Part shown: in pieces, positions 14,132 to 22,658 of the stretch
Layout of the letters: the number at the start of each line of letters is the position of its first letter
Position numbering within the stretch: position 1 is the first letter of the stretch
Assembly (NCBI GenBank): GCA_002352445.1
Contig: DEIL01000052.1
Location: 1-28,688 of the forward strand
DNA: 28,688 bases
Reading direction: 5' to 3'
From: Desulfobulbaceae bacterium UBA2775
GTDB lineage: Bacteria > Desulfobacterota > Desulfobulbia > Desulfobulbales > Desulfocapsaceae
Translations under genes and position numbers: made by a program
Notes under the pieces: generated by a model
Databases searched by the model: none
The model's input: only the letters and a program-made list of their open reading frames with translations
Told to the model about the DNA's origin: nothing

Positions 14132-14185
14132 CAGTCCAGATTTTATAATGCCATCACGTGTGAGAATAAAACAGGAAGAATTATA

Positions 14186-14674
14186 ATGACGATTAAAACG
14201 GAATATACGAATGAAGAGTGGACACAATTGCTCCAGGCCCCCGGAGCTGCAGGCATTTATATTATGATGTCCGACCCAAGTTTCGTGGTTGGCAGTATGA
14301 AGGAGGCATTTGCTGTATCCGGCAGTATTCTTGATAAAGAGAAGGGAAATAACAGTGAACTCCTGACAGCCTTACTTGCTGACTTTAGAGAAAAAGAAAT
14401 GGCCAAACAGGCTCAGCTCAAGTTTGACAAAAAAGATCTTAACACGATTAAACAGACAGCATCCGATGTCTTGAAACAGGCAGCCCGGATTCTTGACAAT
14501 AAGGCTACACCAGAGGAATCTGCAGAGATAAAAGGCTGGTTGTCAGATTTGAGTGTAAGGGCGGCAAATGCAGCAAAAGAAGGTGGGTTTCTCGGTTTCG
14601 GTGGAACAAAGGTCAGCGAAAATGAGAAAGTAGCTTTGCAGGAAATTTCTGATAAGTTGGGAGTTGCCGGCTGA
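14186..14674 (+). CDS. Uncharacterised helical protein (162 aa)
   Basis: A soluble, Ala/Lys/Glu-rich, predicted all-helical protein with no signal peptide or transmembrane helix. Visible stretches are TNEEWTQLLQAPGAAGIYIM, SMKEAFAVSGSILDKEKGNN, FDKKDLNTIKQTASDVLKQA and a Gly-rich turn GGFLGFGGTKVSENEKVALQ near the C-terminus. I do not recognise the family. AGGAAG lies about 8 nt before the ATG, and a good terminator follows at 14773-14810, so the gene is probably expressed. It could share a transcript with the LemA-like gene 85 nt upstream, but a repeat end lies between. Confidence 0.7.
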   Translation: MTIKTEYTNEEWTQLLQAPGAAGIYIMMSDPSFVVGSMKEAFAVSGSILDKEKGNNSELLTALLADFREKEMAKQAQLKFDKKDLNTIKQTASDVLKQAARILDNKATPEESAEIKGWLSDLSVRAANAAKEGGFLGFGGTKVSENEKVALQEISDKLGVAG

Positions 14675-14772
14675 GTATCCATGAGACCCGGTCTGTCCTC
14701 AGCTTCCGGCTGGTTTCGATGATATATTTTTAAAAAACCGCAGCAGGAGACAAACTGTACCATTTCAGAATA

Positions 14773-14811
14773 AAAAAGGGCCTGCTATCATCTGATAGCA
14801 AACCCTTTTTC
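14773..14811 (+). terminator. Terminator after the unknown 162-aa gene
   Basis: AAAAAGGG-cc-TGCTATCA pairs with TGATAGCA-aa-CCCTTTTT over a 2-nt centre, with the T-run in the closing arm. The A-run and T-run symmetry means it may terminate from both sides. Confidence 0.75.
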
Positions 14812-14953
14812 GGAGGCTAAAAAGCCTCGAATGTAACGTGCATTACTTTATTCACTTTGAAGCAGATTGCCAGCCCAAAACCGATATAATTTCAGAGAAG
14901 CCTGTTTCTATTGAGACTGGAAGACCAGTTTGCTCGCAAGCTTTTTGCTCCAG
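14812..14953. other. Intergenic, nothing recognised
   Basis: Together with the flanking terminator and Sel1 remnant this makes up the 336-nt gap between the 162-aa gene and letB. No gene or site is supported. Confidence 0.5.
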
Positions 14954-15010
14954 CTATTTCTCATACCAGTATCTGGCTTTTTCGAAATCCTCTTTGACTC
15001 CCTGTAAAAA
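14954..15010 (-). pseudogene. Remnant of one Sel1-like repeat behind letB
   Basis: Directly after, and in frame with, the letB stop codon the minus strand reads FLQGVKEDFEKARYWYEK and then TAG. The GVK(E/Q)Dxx KARYWYEK pattern is the typical core of a Sel1/TPR-like repeat. Only one half-repeat is left, with no start codon, so it is most likely a fragment of a lost Sel1-repeat gene. Chance similarity is possible but unlikely given the 14-residue match to the consensus. Confidence 0.5.
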
Positions 15011-17734
15011 TTACTTGTTCAATTTTTCCAGCTGTTCTCTCTGCTCTTCCTCCAGCAGGACGACATCAGGGCTCCAGTCGAGCCACTCTTCCTCCGGTTT
15101 ATCAAAGAGGATAAAATGTTGTCCGGGCACTGCCTGGTTGCCAACCTGCTCATTATCCGGAGTTGCCAGAGCGATACCGCCTTTCATAATAGCCTCCAGA
15201 GATTCCGTGGAGACAGTGATTCCGGAAAAAATACCCCCTTCTACCTTTGCTCCGCTTACATTCCAGAATCTTGTATTCTCCCTGATTATTGCAATGTACT
15301 GGGGGGCGATCGATACAAAAACATAGACTTTCTTGAAAGAGGGAGAAAGCTGGGAGCCGGTTACCTGGCCAACTTTGACTTGCCTGTAATAGACAGGGGA
15401 GCCGACGCCGAGGGAACCGAGATGGGAGGTGTCAAGGATGATGCCCAGACCGGTTTTGTTAGCAATTTCGGTGTGCGGGGGAGCGTTGAGCGCCATAAAG
15501 GTTCGTGTCGGGTCACCTTTTCCGGGGAGGAAGGTCAGAAAGGAGCCGAAAATAATGGTGTCCAGATTTTTAACCCTGGAGAGATTCAGCTCCGCCTGTT
15601 CCACCCAGATCCTGGTTTGCGCCCTGAAAAGTGAAGCAACACTTTTTTCAACCCTGACTTTGGCCGTCACGATCTGCAAATTTTTACTGAATGATATTTT
15701 GGTAACCCTGCCGGCGACGATTCCTTTATATTTGACAGGAGCGCCTTCTTTCAGCCCATGGGTTTCCTCAAAATGGACTGTCAATTCGACCTCGTCAGCA
15801 TGGAGAGCTTCATCCAGGCTGTCGTAGAGCGGGTAAGGGTTATCAGGGGAAAATGACGCGCCCTCAGCGACATTGACACAACCGATGCCACCGGAAAAAA
15901 TAGACTGGAGAGAGCCGGTCTGCACATTAATGCCGGAAAGTCCTCCTGAGACCCTGATTCCACTGGTGTTATAAAAACGGGTTTGCTTGTTTATCAGTTT
16001 TTTAAAACCCTCATGGACAAAACACTCAATGAGGACCTCCCGTTGATCGTCCGTGAGTTGGAAGTCCACAATATGTCCGATTGCAATGTTTTTATGGAGG
16101 ATAGGGGCGCCAATGGATAAGGACTGGGCATTTTGTGAGAGGATAAGGAACCGCTTGCCCGGTGCCTGCAACTCCGGCACAGATGCAACCGCCCTTTTAT
16201 AACTGGTAAAGAGGTGATATTCTTTTTCATCCAGGGGAGCAGATGTTTTCTTTTTATTCAGTTTATCAGGAGTGGTAAAACTGACCCCGCCATACAGCAT
16301 TCGGGCAAGAGGTCCTGTGGATAGTTCGATTCCTGAAAAACTGGCCTCCATCTCGATGCCGTGGTGTATCCAGAAAACGCTTTTTTGACTAACAAGGTGG
16401 AGATACTGTTGGTATATAAAAATAGTCGTTCGTATCGTTTTGCCTGACTTATCAAGCCCCACATCAATTACTTCTCCCACGTTGATATTTTTGAAATAGA
16501 CAGGGGAGTTGAGTGACAGGGAAATTTCTTCATCAGAGGTCAGCGTGATAGATTTACCAGGACGAAGAGGCTTTTGTGGAGGCGGTTCAGGGAGAATCTC
16601 AAAAGAGTCCTGAAAATTGCCTGTGGTTGTTCCCAGCTGAAAGGTAATATAAGGACCAGAGATCAGCAGCCCTAAATTTTCGATGCCGGCGGGGCTTATT
16701 TCCGGCCTGACAAGCCAGAACCTGGTTTTTTCCCGCAGGATGTGGTCGGCCCTGGGATCGAGAAGAATATGGGCTGTCACACTTCGCTGCTCATCAGCAT
16801 TAAATTGGATCTCTTTTACGTAGCCAGCCTCAAGTCCACGGTACATCACCCTGGTGCTTCCTTCCACAATACCCTCTCCGGAGGCAAGCTTGAGGGTCAT
16901 GGGAATACCGTAGTTGGCGGATTCGTAGTCGGGGTAGAGTTTGAAGACATGCCCGTTTTGTGCCTCCGGCTTTTCTTTCACCTGTTCCGGGGTGTACAGC
17001 AGGATGCCACCCCGGATAAGTGAGGCCAGGGATTCAAGCTGGATTTTCATATTGGGAAGCTTACCGCTGATCTGTAAACCGCTCACATTGCAGAAGCGGC
17101 TCTCCGTCCGTACCAGATGGCTGTATTCGGGTTTGATGAAGAGGTCGATCAGGATATTTTTATCTTCCTCAAGTTGGTAGTTTTCAACATTTCCGATATC
17201 TATATTTCTATAATAAATGTTGGTACCGGTCTGGATGGAGCCAAGTTTTTCAGCCCTGAGTTGAATGTGCAGTCCCGGAGCATCCCTGGATATCGGCGGG
17301 CTTGATGAAAGTCCGCTGAATTCACGGCTTGGAACTGTTGAGGAGCCGACCTGGACACCTATGTAACTTCCGGAGAGAATTGTATCCAGCCCCTGGACAC
17401 TGCCAGCAGACAGTTTGGGACGAACCACCCAGAAAAGTGTGTCCTTTACAAGAAATTCAACTACTGACGGTTCTATTTTGACTTTCGCTTCAACCCTCTT
17501 ATTTTTGAGATCAGGTTGTAATGTTTTGACGAGCCCTACAGGGATTCCTTTGGCCATCACCCGGGTTTTTCCGGGGGCGAGACCTGTCGCGTCCTGAAAG
17601 TAGATCGTTATATCGACGCCGCGGTTCTGATAGCTTGAATAGAGAATCCAGCCGCAGATAGAGAGGGCAAGGATTGGCAGGATCCAGATTATTGAAATAC
17701 CGCGTTTTTTTCGTATTACTGGTTGTTCAGTCAT
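15011..17734 (-). CDS. letB: Intermembrane lipid transport protein with seven MCE domains (LetB/YebT-like)
   Basis: A 907-residue inner-membrane-anchored periplasmic protein: one N-terminal transmembrane helix (ISIIWILPILALSICGWILY) then seven MCE/MlaD repeats, at about 35-125, 150-245, 278-370, 395-490, 525-620, 650-740 and 765-860. Each has the pattern of V.Y(R/K)..(V/I)G.V, a late TRFW/TRFYN(V/T)SG motif and a closing GG(I/V) strand. E. coli LetB (877 aa) likewise has seven MCE rings forming a tunnel that bridges the inner and outer membranes and moves lipids; PqiB has three. The C-terminus is acidic and helical. The start overlaps the letA stop by 8 nt, so the pair is translationally linked. 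Confidence 0.92.
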   Translation of the reverse strand: MTEQPVIRKKRGISIIWILPILALSICGWILYSSYQNRGVDITIYFQDATGLAPGKTRVMAKGIPVGLVKTLQPDLKNKRVEAKVKIEPSVVEFLVKDTLFWVVRPKLSAGSVQGLDTILSGSYIGVQVGSSTVPSREFSGLSSSPPISRDAPGLHIQLRAEKLGSIQTGTNIYYRNIDIGNVENYQLEEDKNILIDLFIKPEYSHLVRTESRFCNVSGLQISGKLPNMKIQLESLASLIRGGILLYTPEQVKEKPEAQNGHVFKLYPDYESANYGIPMTLKLASGEGIVEGSTRVMYRGLEAGYVKEIQFNADEQRSVTAHILLDPRADHILREKTRFWLVRPEISPAGIENLGLLISGPYITFQLGTTTGNFQDSFEILPEPPPQKPLRPGKSITLTSDEEISLSLNSPVYFKNINVGEVIDVGLDKSGKTIRTTIFIYQQYLHLVSQKSVFWIHHGIEMEASFSGIELSTGPLARMLYGGVSFTTPDKLNKKKTSAPLDEKEYHLFTSYKRAVASVPELQAPGKRFLILSQNAQSLSIGAPILHKNIAIGHIVDFQLTDDQREVLIECFVHEGFKKLINKQTRFYNTSGIRVSGGLSGINVQTGSLQSIFSGGIGCVNVAEGASFSPDNPYPLYDSLDEALHADEVELTVHFEETHGLKEGAPVKYKGIVAGRVTKISFSKNLQIVTAKVRVEKSVASLFRAQTRIWVEQAELNLSRVKNLDTIIFGSFLTFLPGKGDPTRTFMALNAPPHTEIANKTGLGIILDTSHLGSLGVGSPVYYRQVKVGQVTGSQLSPSFKKVYVFVSIAPQYIAIIRENTRFWNVSGAKVEGGIFSGITVSTESLEAIMKGGIALATPDNEQVGNQAVPGQHFILFDKPEEEWLDWSPDVVLLEEEQREQLEKLNK

Positions 17735-19019
17735 GGGCTGTTTTCGTGTAATGAGTGTATTTATCCCACATTATTCGAGGGTCGAAGGTAATTGCCGCGC
17801 ACATGGTGGCAGCGACAACAAAGCAGAAATAGGTTGCCGCAGGTGCCGCATGGATGGAGGAGAAAAATCCGAAATCGACAAGAACGGTTAACAGGGCTAT
17901 AACAAAAATATCGAGCATCGACCATCTGCCGATAAAGGAGATAAAGCGGAACATTGCTGTCTTCTGTCTCAGATACCTGGTGGATCTGGGATGTGTTGAC
18001 AGGAGGAGAATGGTAAGTCCAACTATTTTAAACAGGGGAACCAGGATGCTTGCAGTGAAGATGATCAAGCCGATTGCATAGGAACCGCTATGGAAAAAAT
18101 AGATTATGCCGTCGAGAATCGTTGATCGGTCCGGTACTCCAAGGAAATCTACCCGCATTATAGGCATGATGTTGGCAGGAATAAAGAAAACGACAGATGT
18201 CATCACCAGGGCCCAGGTTCGGGATACACTCTGGGGTTTGCGACTATGCAGGCTATCGCCGCACCGGGGACAGGTGGTAGAGGAGGATAAAGAGAGTTTA
18301 TGGCAGGTGTGGCAAAGTTGAATCCCTCTCTCTGCCGCCGTTACAAAAGGCTCTTTGTCCGCACCGGGAAATTTCATCTGCGGCTGATGCTTCCCTTTGC
18401 CCCCTCTTTCGATGGTCTCCCAGAAGAAATCTTTGTCTATTACGGTTGTAATGGCCAGGCTGACAAGTACAAGCAGGGAGAAGCAGAGTATCCCGATATG
18501 GTAATGGATTTCAGAATGACCCATCATTTTTATTATGGTAATCATTATACCCAGAAGATAGACTTCGACCATTGCCCATTCTTCGAGTTTGAGATAGGTT
18601 CGGAAGAGTCGGGCCAGATAAAGAGGATATCGTTTGAACCGCAGATTCAGGCTGAGGGTGAAGATGAGAGAGAGAAGCACCAGGGGAAGGATAAGGGCTG
18701 AGAACAGCACCATGAAAGCGACAAAATAGTAATCATTTGTGTAAAAAATAACTATTGATTCAATTATATTGGCACTTTCCTTGAACCCGAAACTCTCAAG
18801 GGTCATCAGGGGAAGTAATACTGCGGGGAAATAGAGAAACAGCCCTGTTATGCTGAGAGCAAGGGTTTTGGCTATGGAATGGGTGGATCTTCGGCTTATG
18901 GTCGTGCCGCAGCGCGGGCAGACAGTTGAGTGACTTGGGGGGGCTTCCACTGCGGGCAGGAGCAGGTCGCACCCTTCACATGCCGTAAAGTTATCAAGAC
19001 TGTTTTTCTGAGACTTCAA
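17727..19019 (-). CDS. letA: LetA/PqiA-type inner membrane protein
   Basis: A 430-residue polytopic membrane protein, partner of the MCE tunnel protein downstream. It contains two PqiA modules, each opened by a zinc-ribbon-like CxxC pair: Cys14/Cys17 (ACEGCDLL) with Cys34/Cys37 (VCPRCGTTI), and LCHTCHKL with TCPRCGDSL near residue 240-260. Each is followed by four or so membrane helices (e.g. ALSITGLFLYFPAVLLPLM, WALVMTSVVFFIPANIMPIM). Length matches E. coli LetA (YebS, 427 aa). The start is taken as a TTG at 19019 because no in-frame ATG is available near the first CxxC; there is no strong ribosome binding site, so the exact start is uncertain. LetA is thought to feed lipids into the LetB tunnel. 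Confidence 0.9.
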   Translation of the reverse strand: MKSQKNSLDNFTACEGCDLLLPAVEAPPSHSTVCPRCGTTISRRSTHSIAKTLALSITGLFLYFPAVLLPLMTLESFGFKESANIIESIVIFYTNDYYFVAFMVLFSALILPLVLLSLIFTLSLNLRFKRYPLYLARLFRTYLKLEEWAMVEVYLLGIMITIIKMMGHSEIHYHIGILCFSLLVLVSLAITTVIDKDFFWETIERGGKGKHQPQMKFPGADKEPFVTAAERGIQLCHTCHKLSLSSSTTCPRCGDSLHSRKPQSVSRTWALVMTSVVFFIPANIMPIMRVDFLGVPDRSTILDGIIYFFHSGSYAIGLIIFTASILVPLFKIVGLTILLLSTHPRSTRYLRQKTAMFRFISFIGRWSMLDIFVIALLTVLVDFGFFSSIHAAPAATYFCFVVAATMCAAITFDPRIMWDKYTHYTKTAHD

Positions 19020-19175
19020 GAGAATACCATTGTTGTCTGAATACTGAATTTGGAGTACCTGAATGACTACAATATAGTTATCATGAGGGAGATAGTAACG
19101 TTATACTGCCCGATGGTTAAGTACAATGTTTTATTTCAACAGAGATTTCGGAAAATAACTATAGTAAAAAATTAT

Positions 19176-19360
19176 CTGATTACCCATGAAACTCAGCTAC
19201 ATTTTCCGTCATTCCCGCGCAGGCGGGAATCCAGGAGCCTTGCTTGAAACTGGATCCCCGCCTGCGCGGGGTTGACAACCTTATAAGTTCTTATTTCTCT
19301 TTTGTTATCAATAAATTAAGTGTATTCCAATAGAATTGGCTGAGTTTCATACGTAATCAG
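19176..19360. repeat. Inverted-repeat element enclosing a REP-like palindrome
   Basis: Outer arms CTGATTACCCATGAAACTCA-GC (19176-19197) and its complement at 19339-19360 agree at 20 of 22 positions. Inside lies a REP-like unit (19206-19276). With the flanking repeat end at 19383-19407 this fills most of the 393-nt gap between letA and prmA. No coding capacity. Confidence 0.7.
19206..19276. repeat. REP-like palindrome (CGTCATTCCCGCG type)
   Basis: CCCGCGCAGGCGGGAATCCA-G (19214-19234) pairs with CTGGATCCCCGCCTGCGCGG-G (19250-19270) with one mismatch over a 15-nt loop. CGTCATTCCCGCG…GGAATCCAG units are a widespread bacterial dispersed repeat. A half copy lies at 20728-20753. Confidence 0.85.
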
Positions 19361-19382
19361 GAAAAATTGTAACAACGAACAA

Positions 19383-19407
19383 GATGAAGACTTTTTACGA
19401 CGCCATC
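19383..19407 (+). repeat. Right end of the CGTAAAAAG repeat family upstream of prmA
   Basis: GACTTTTTACGACGCCATC (19389-19407), preceded by CAACGAACAAGATGAA, matches the right end of copies A and B (CAACGAAGGAGATCGGACTT…). It ends 5 nt before the prmA ATG, so it takes the place of a normal ribosome binding site region. Confidence 0.7.
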
Positions 19408-19412
19408 AAATT

Positions 19413-20336
19413 ATGACAACATACAAGAAAGAGTGGCTGAAGATACAAATCAAGGCTGAACCTGTGCTTATCGAACCGATCAGTGATTATCTCATTGGTA
19501 TTATTGGGGCGGGGGTGGAGACCGGTGCAAAAGATGAAGAATCCTACGGAACAGTAAATGGCTACGTAGAGCAATCTGATCTGGATCAGGAGACAATAGG
19601 TATTCTTCTGGACAAACTGTTCTCTTACCTGCAAGAATTGGCACTACTTTTTAATGTGGCCGAACCGGTTCTCACTTCGACTATGATTTTAGACGAAGAC
19701 TGGGGGAGGAGCTGGAAAGAACATTTTAAACCTTTTCCTATAGTACCGGGTCTAATAATTTCCCCTACCTGGGAAGAGTATCAGAAAGCTCCCGGGGAAC
19801 TGTTGCTGGAGATGGATCCCGGCATGGCCTTTGGAACGGGTCACCATGCCACCACGAGTCTCTCCCTGGCCTTGCTGAAGGGAGTGCTGGCAACTGATAC
19901 AATAAAACGAAAAATCCTTGATGTCGGCACCGGCACCGGTATCCTTGGCATGGCTGCCGTTCTATTTGGAGCGGGCGAGGTTCTAGGTATAGACAATGAT
20001 CCGGATGCGGTTAAGGCTGCAGAAGAAAATGTGGTGCGCAATGGGTTGCAGAAAAGTATGCAGGTAAGCCTTGCCCCACTGTCGGCTCTGGCAGGGGAGT
20101 ACCAGGTAGTGGTTGCAAATATTGTCCATGATATACTACTGGATATTTCTACAGACCTTACACGTCTTACGGCCAATAATGGAGTATTGATTCTTTCGGG
20201 TATTTTGGCTGGAGAGCAGGTTGAAAGCGTTGTCTCGCGATTTGTTGAGAGAGGGTTTGTTTTGAAAAAAGAAAAGGTGGGTGGAGAATGGGTGGCATTG
20301 ATGTTTGTACGACGCCATCTTATTTGTCTTTCTTGA
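19413..20336 (+). CDS. prmA: Ribosomal protein L11 methyltransferase
   Basis: SAM-dependent enzyme that methylates ribosomal protein L11. The 307-residue product has the PrmA N-terminal L11-recognition domain, the conserved EDWGRSWKEHFKPF and EMDPGMAFGTGHHATTSLSL, then the class I methyltransferase motif ILDVGTGTGILGMAAV and acidic GIDNDPDA, and the substrate loop VVANIVHDILLD. No ribosome binding site is visible; the ATG follows directly after a repeat end. The C-terminus is odd: after GGEWVALMF the frame runs through a second repeat-like end (TACGACGCCATC, 20308-20319) to give VRRHLICLS, and it overlaps the convergent PilZ gene by 17 nt. Confidence 0.93.
   Translation: MTTYKKEWLKIQIKAEPVLIEPISDYLIGIIGAGVETGAKDEESYGTVNGYVEQSDLDQETIGILLDKLFSYLQELALLFNVAEPVLTSTMILDEDWGRSWKEHFKPFPIVPGLIISPTWEEYQKAPGELLLEMDPGMAFGTGHHATTSLSLALLKGVLATDTIKRKILDVGTGTGILGMAAVLFGAGEVLGIDNDPDAVKAAEENVVRNGLQKSMQVSLAPLSALAGEYQVVVANIVHDILLDISTDLTRLTANNGVLILSGILAGEQVESVVSRFVERGFVLKKEKVGGEWVALMFVRRHLICLS
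20308..20319 (+). repeat. Repeat-family end inside the prmA 3' end
   Basis: TACGACGCCATC matches the last 12 nt of the right end of the long repeats. It lies in the same orientation as the copy 5 nt upstream of prmA, so prmA is bracketed by two direct copies. At 12 nt the match could be chance, but the family is dense here. Confidence 0.4.
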
Positions 20337-20694
20337 AGGTGTGCATGGGTGTGAGCTGGTAATCGGTGTCAAAGATTATGCCCACCCCATCATCTTCCTG
20401 TCGAACGACAACACCTGTGGTGGTGACCCATATTTTTCCACTGCTGATCCGACGGAGAGAATCCAGCGAGAGAATAAATTTCAGTTTTTTCAGATCTTCA
20501 TAGTTTACATAGAAGTTAACTTGAATCTGTGAAGCCATGGGGAAGGGGTGCAGGGTTTTCAAAAAGGCACCGCTTGAACTGATGTTTGCGGCAACAGTGT
20601 TTATTGTCAGGGTATCTTTTGCTGCACGCCTGTAAACAACTTTAGCCTCCAGATTGAGGGGTAAACGTTTCCTGTCTCTTTGTTCAGTATTCAT
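20320..20694 (-). CDS. PilZ domain protein
   Basis: A 124-residue single PilZ domain, a probable receptor for cyclic di-GMP. The binding signature is present: RDRKRLPLNL provides the RxxxR box near residues 6-10, and ANISSSGAFLKT the (D/N)xSxxG box. The start is the ATG at 20694 with GGGAAG 5 nt upstream; an upstream start at 20733 would add 13 residues without a ribosome binding site. Its 3' end overlaps the convergent prmA by 17 nt. The output partner is unknown; single-domain PilZ proteins often act as adaptors for motility or surface functions. Confidence 0.88.
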   Translation of the reverse strand: MNTEQRDRKRLPLNLEAKVVYRRAAKDTLTINTVAANISSSGAFLKTLHPFPMASQIQVNFYVNYEDLKKLKFILSLDSLRRISSGKIWVTTTGVVVRQEDDGVGIIFDTDYQLTPMHTFKKDK

Positions 20695-20727
20695 GAAACT
20701 TCCCTTTTCGTAAAAATCTCCCTGCTC

Positions 20728-20753
20728 CGTCACTCCCGCGGCGGGAATCCAGG
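20728..20753. repeat. Half copy of the REP-like repeat
   Basis: CCGTCACTCCCGCGGCGGGA followed by ATCCAG matches the left arm of the REP-like unit at 19206, shortened in the middle to a CCCGC/GCGGG palindrome. It lies between the divergent PilZ gene and rsmE. Confidence 0.7.
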
Positions 20754-20857
20754 GAAGGTGGTAAAACTTTCGTGAAGTATATAAGACAATAAGTACGGTA
20801 ACCAGCGAGAGATGTCAATTTGAATTAAGGTAAGTACCTGGCAGCAGAGGATTTAAG

Positions 20858-21595
20858 ATGAACCGTTTTTTATTTGATCCGTCCACAGTTGATGGTGATG
20901 TGGTACCTCTATCAGAAGAGGAATCGCGTCATATTTCAAGGGTTTTGCGAATGCGGCAGGGTACGGAGATAGAGCTGTTTGACGGAGGTGGAGCAGTTTT
21001 TCAGGCGGTCATTCTGGAGACCGGCCACAGGGTGACGGCCCGGGTAGGACGATGTATCAGTAAAAAGGAGATCCGGGTAAAACCTGTCTGGGTGGCCCAG
21101 GGGTTGCTTAAAGGGAAAAAAATGGACATGGTGGTGCAAAAGTGTACCGAACTTGGTGCTGCCCGTTTCAGCTCCTTTGTCAGCAGCCGATGTCAGGGGA
21201 AATTAGATAAAGTGCAGAATCGTAAGAGACAGGAGAGGTGGCAGCGCATAACAATTGCCGCCTGTAAGCAGTGTATGCGCAGGTCTCTGATGGATCTTGA
21301 TGAAATAGTATCTTTTTCCGATCTGCTTGAGTTATGCGGGATGGATTCCAACCAATTGCGCCTGCTTTTCTGGGAGGAGGAAAAGGATACCGGGCTGGCA
21401 GACCTGCCTTCATTTGATCAATTCGATTCGGTCTGTCTCATCCTGGGGCCTGAGGGAGGGCTGACTGTCGAGGAGGTGGAGCTGGCAAGGTCAAGGGGAT
21501 GGCGTACCGTGACTCTTGGTGAACGTATTTTAAGGGCGGAGACGGCGAACCTTTCAGCGGTATCTATAATTCAGTATCTCGCCGGTAATGTATGA
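20858..21595 (+). CDS. rsmE: 16S rRNA (uracil(1498)-N3)-methyltransferase
   Basis: SPOUT-family enzyme that methylates U1498 of 16S rRNA in the assembled 30S subunit. The 245-residue product has the N-terminal PUA-like domain (MNRFLFDP, SEEESRHISRVLRMRQGTEI), then KGKKMDMVVQKCTELGAARF, and the knotted SAM site CLILGPEGGLTVEEVELARS with VTLGERILRAETA. AGAGGA lies 6 nt before the ATG. It overlaps mnmH by 4 nt (ATGA), the start of a compact run of four genes. Confidence 0.95.
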   Translation: MNRFLFDPSTVDGDVVPLSEEESRHISRVLRMRQGTEIELFDGGGAVFQAVILETGHRVTARVGRCISKKEIRVKPVWVAQGLLKGKKMDMVVQKCTELGAARFSSFVSSRCQGKLDKVQNRKRQERWQRITIAACKQCMRRSLMDLDEIVSFSDLLELCGMDSNQLRLLFWEEEKDTGLADLPSFDQFDSVCLILGPEGGLTVEEVELARSRGWRTVTLGERILRAETANLSAVSIIQYLAGNV

Positions 21596-22647
21596 TGGCG
21601 TATTCGAGATCCTCCATTTTGCAGCAGTCATCCAGAGTAGTGACACTTGAGGGGGCCATCAAAAATTCCCACCGGATTATAGATGTGCGTTCCCGGAAGG
21701 AGTTTTCAGGGGGGTCGGTACCTGAAGCCGTCAATATCCCTCTTTTTGACGATGATGAGCGGGGAGTGATTGGCACCCTGTATCGTCATGCCGGGCATCA
21801 GGAGGCGGTGGAACAGGGCTTTGGGTTTGTTGAAAAAGACCTCTCTGCTCTGGTTGACTCTTTTCTTCCATATAAAAATACTCCCCTCACTGTTTTTTGT
21901 GCAAGGGGCGGTATGCGCTCCCGTTCCGTTGTAAATCTTCTTGAGCAGTTTGGTTATGATGCCTATCAGCTTGAAGGGGGATATAAAAAATACAGGCATG
22001 ATGTCCTCCAGTGTCTGGACCGGTTCCGTCCAGGCCTTATAGTGATACATGGACTTACCGGCACCGGCAAGACACGAATTTTGCAGGAACTCGATAACAC
22101 CATTGACCTGGAAGATCTCGCTCAGCACCGCAGCTCCCTTTTCGGTGCTATCGACAGGAACCCAAGAAATCAGAGAGAGTTTGAAAGCCACCTTTTTCAA
22201 ACTATTCAATCTCTGGGGGAGGAGCCTTATTTTATTGAAGGAGAAAGCCGGAAGATCGGCAGGGTTTTTATACCCAAACCATTGGCTTTAGCGATGAAAG
22301 AGGGCATCTTTGTCAGGGTGGACTGTTCCATGGAATCTAGGATTAAAAGGATAATTGAGGATTATCCCGTTGCAGATGAGAGCACCCTTATAGAGCTTGA
22401 ACGGATATTGAATTCGCTGCGCCGGAAGATGGGGCACCGGGAGATTGACAGACTTTGCGGTTTACTCAAAGAGAAAAATCTTCAAGAGCTTGTGCGGACT
22501 CTGCTTCTTGATTATTACGATAAAAGGTATAGTAACTGTATGAGCGGTTATAGTTACGCCCTTGAACTCTCCTCCGAGGATATTGTTGCGGTGGCGGCTG
22601 AGCTGACTGCTTTTCGGGCCTCTTCTGTCAACTTATTGCAGAGATAA
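21592..22647 (+). CDS. mnmH: tRNA 2-selenouridine synthase
   Basis: Converts 2-thiouridine (via a geranylated intermediate) to 2-selenouridine at tRNA position 34, using selenophosphate. The 351-residue product joins an N-terminal rhodanese domain (IIDVRSRKEFSGGSVPEAVN; catalytic Cys103 in VFCARGGMRSRS) with a P-loop domain (Walker A GLTGTGKT, 154-161; IEGESRKIGRVFIPKPL). A full active-site set appears present, which suggests the host makes selenophosphate; selD is not in this window. The start overlaps the rsmE stop as ATGA, with another ATG directly after. The next gene starts 11 nt downstream. Confidence 0.93.
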   Translation: MMAYSRSSILQQSSRVVTLEGAIKNSHRIIDVRSRKEFSGGSVPEAVNIPLFDDDERGVIGTLYRHAGHQEAVEQGFGFVEKDLSALVDSFLPYKNTPLTVFCARGGMRSRSVVNLLEQFGYDAYQLEGGYKKYRHDVLQCLDRFRPGLIVIHGLTGTGKTRILQELDNTIDLEDLAQHRSSLFGAIDRNPRNQREFESHLFQTIQSLGEEPYFIEGESRKIGRVFIPKPLALAMKEGIFVRVDCSMESRIKRIIEDYPVADESTLIELERILNSLRRKMGHREIDRLCGLLKEKNLQELVRTLLLDYYDKRYSNCMSGYSYALELSSEDIVAVAAELTAFRASSVNLLQR

Positions 22648-22658
22648 TTTTCACCCCC

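Noticed and set aside
14838..15326. 162-codon rightward frame opposite the letB 3' end
   Set aside because: Mostly antisense to letB with Ser/Cys-rich translation; no family and no ribosome binding site.
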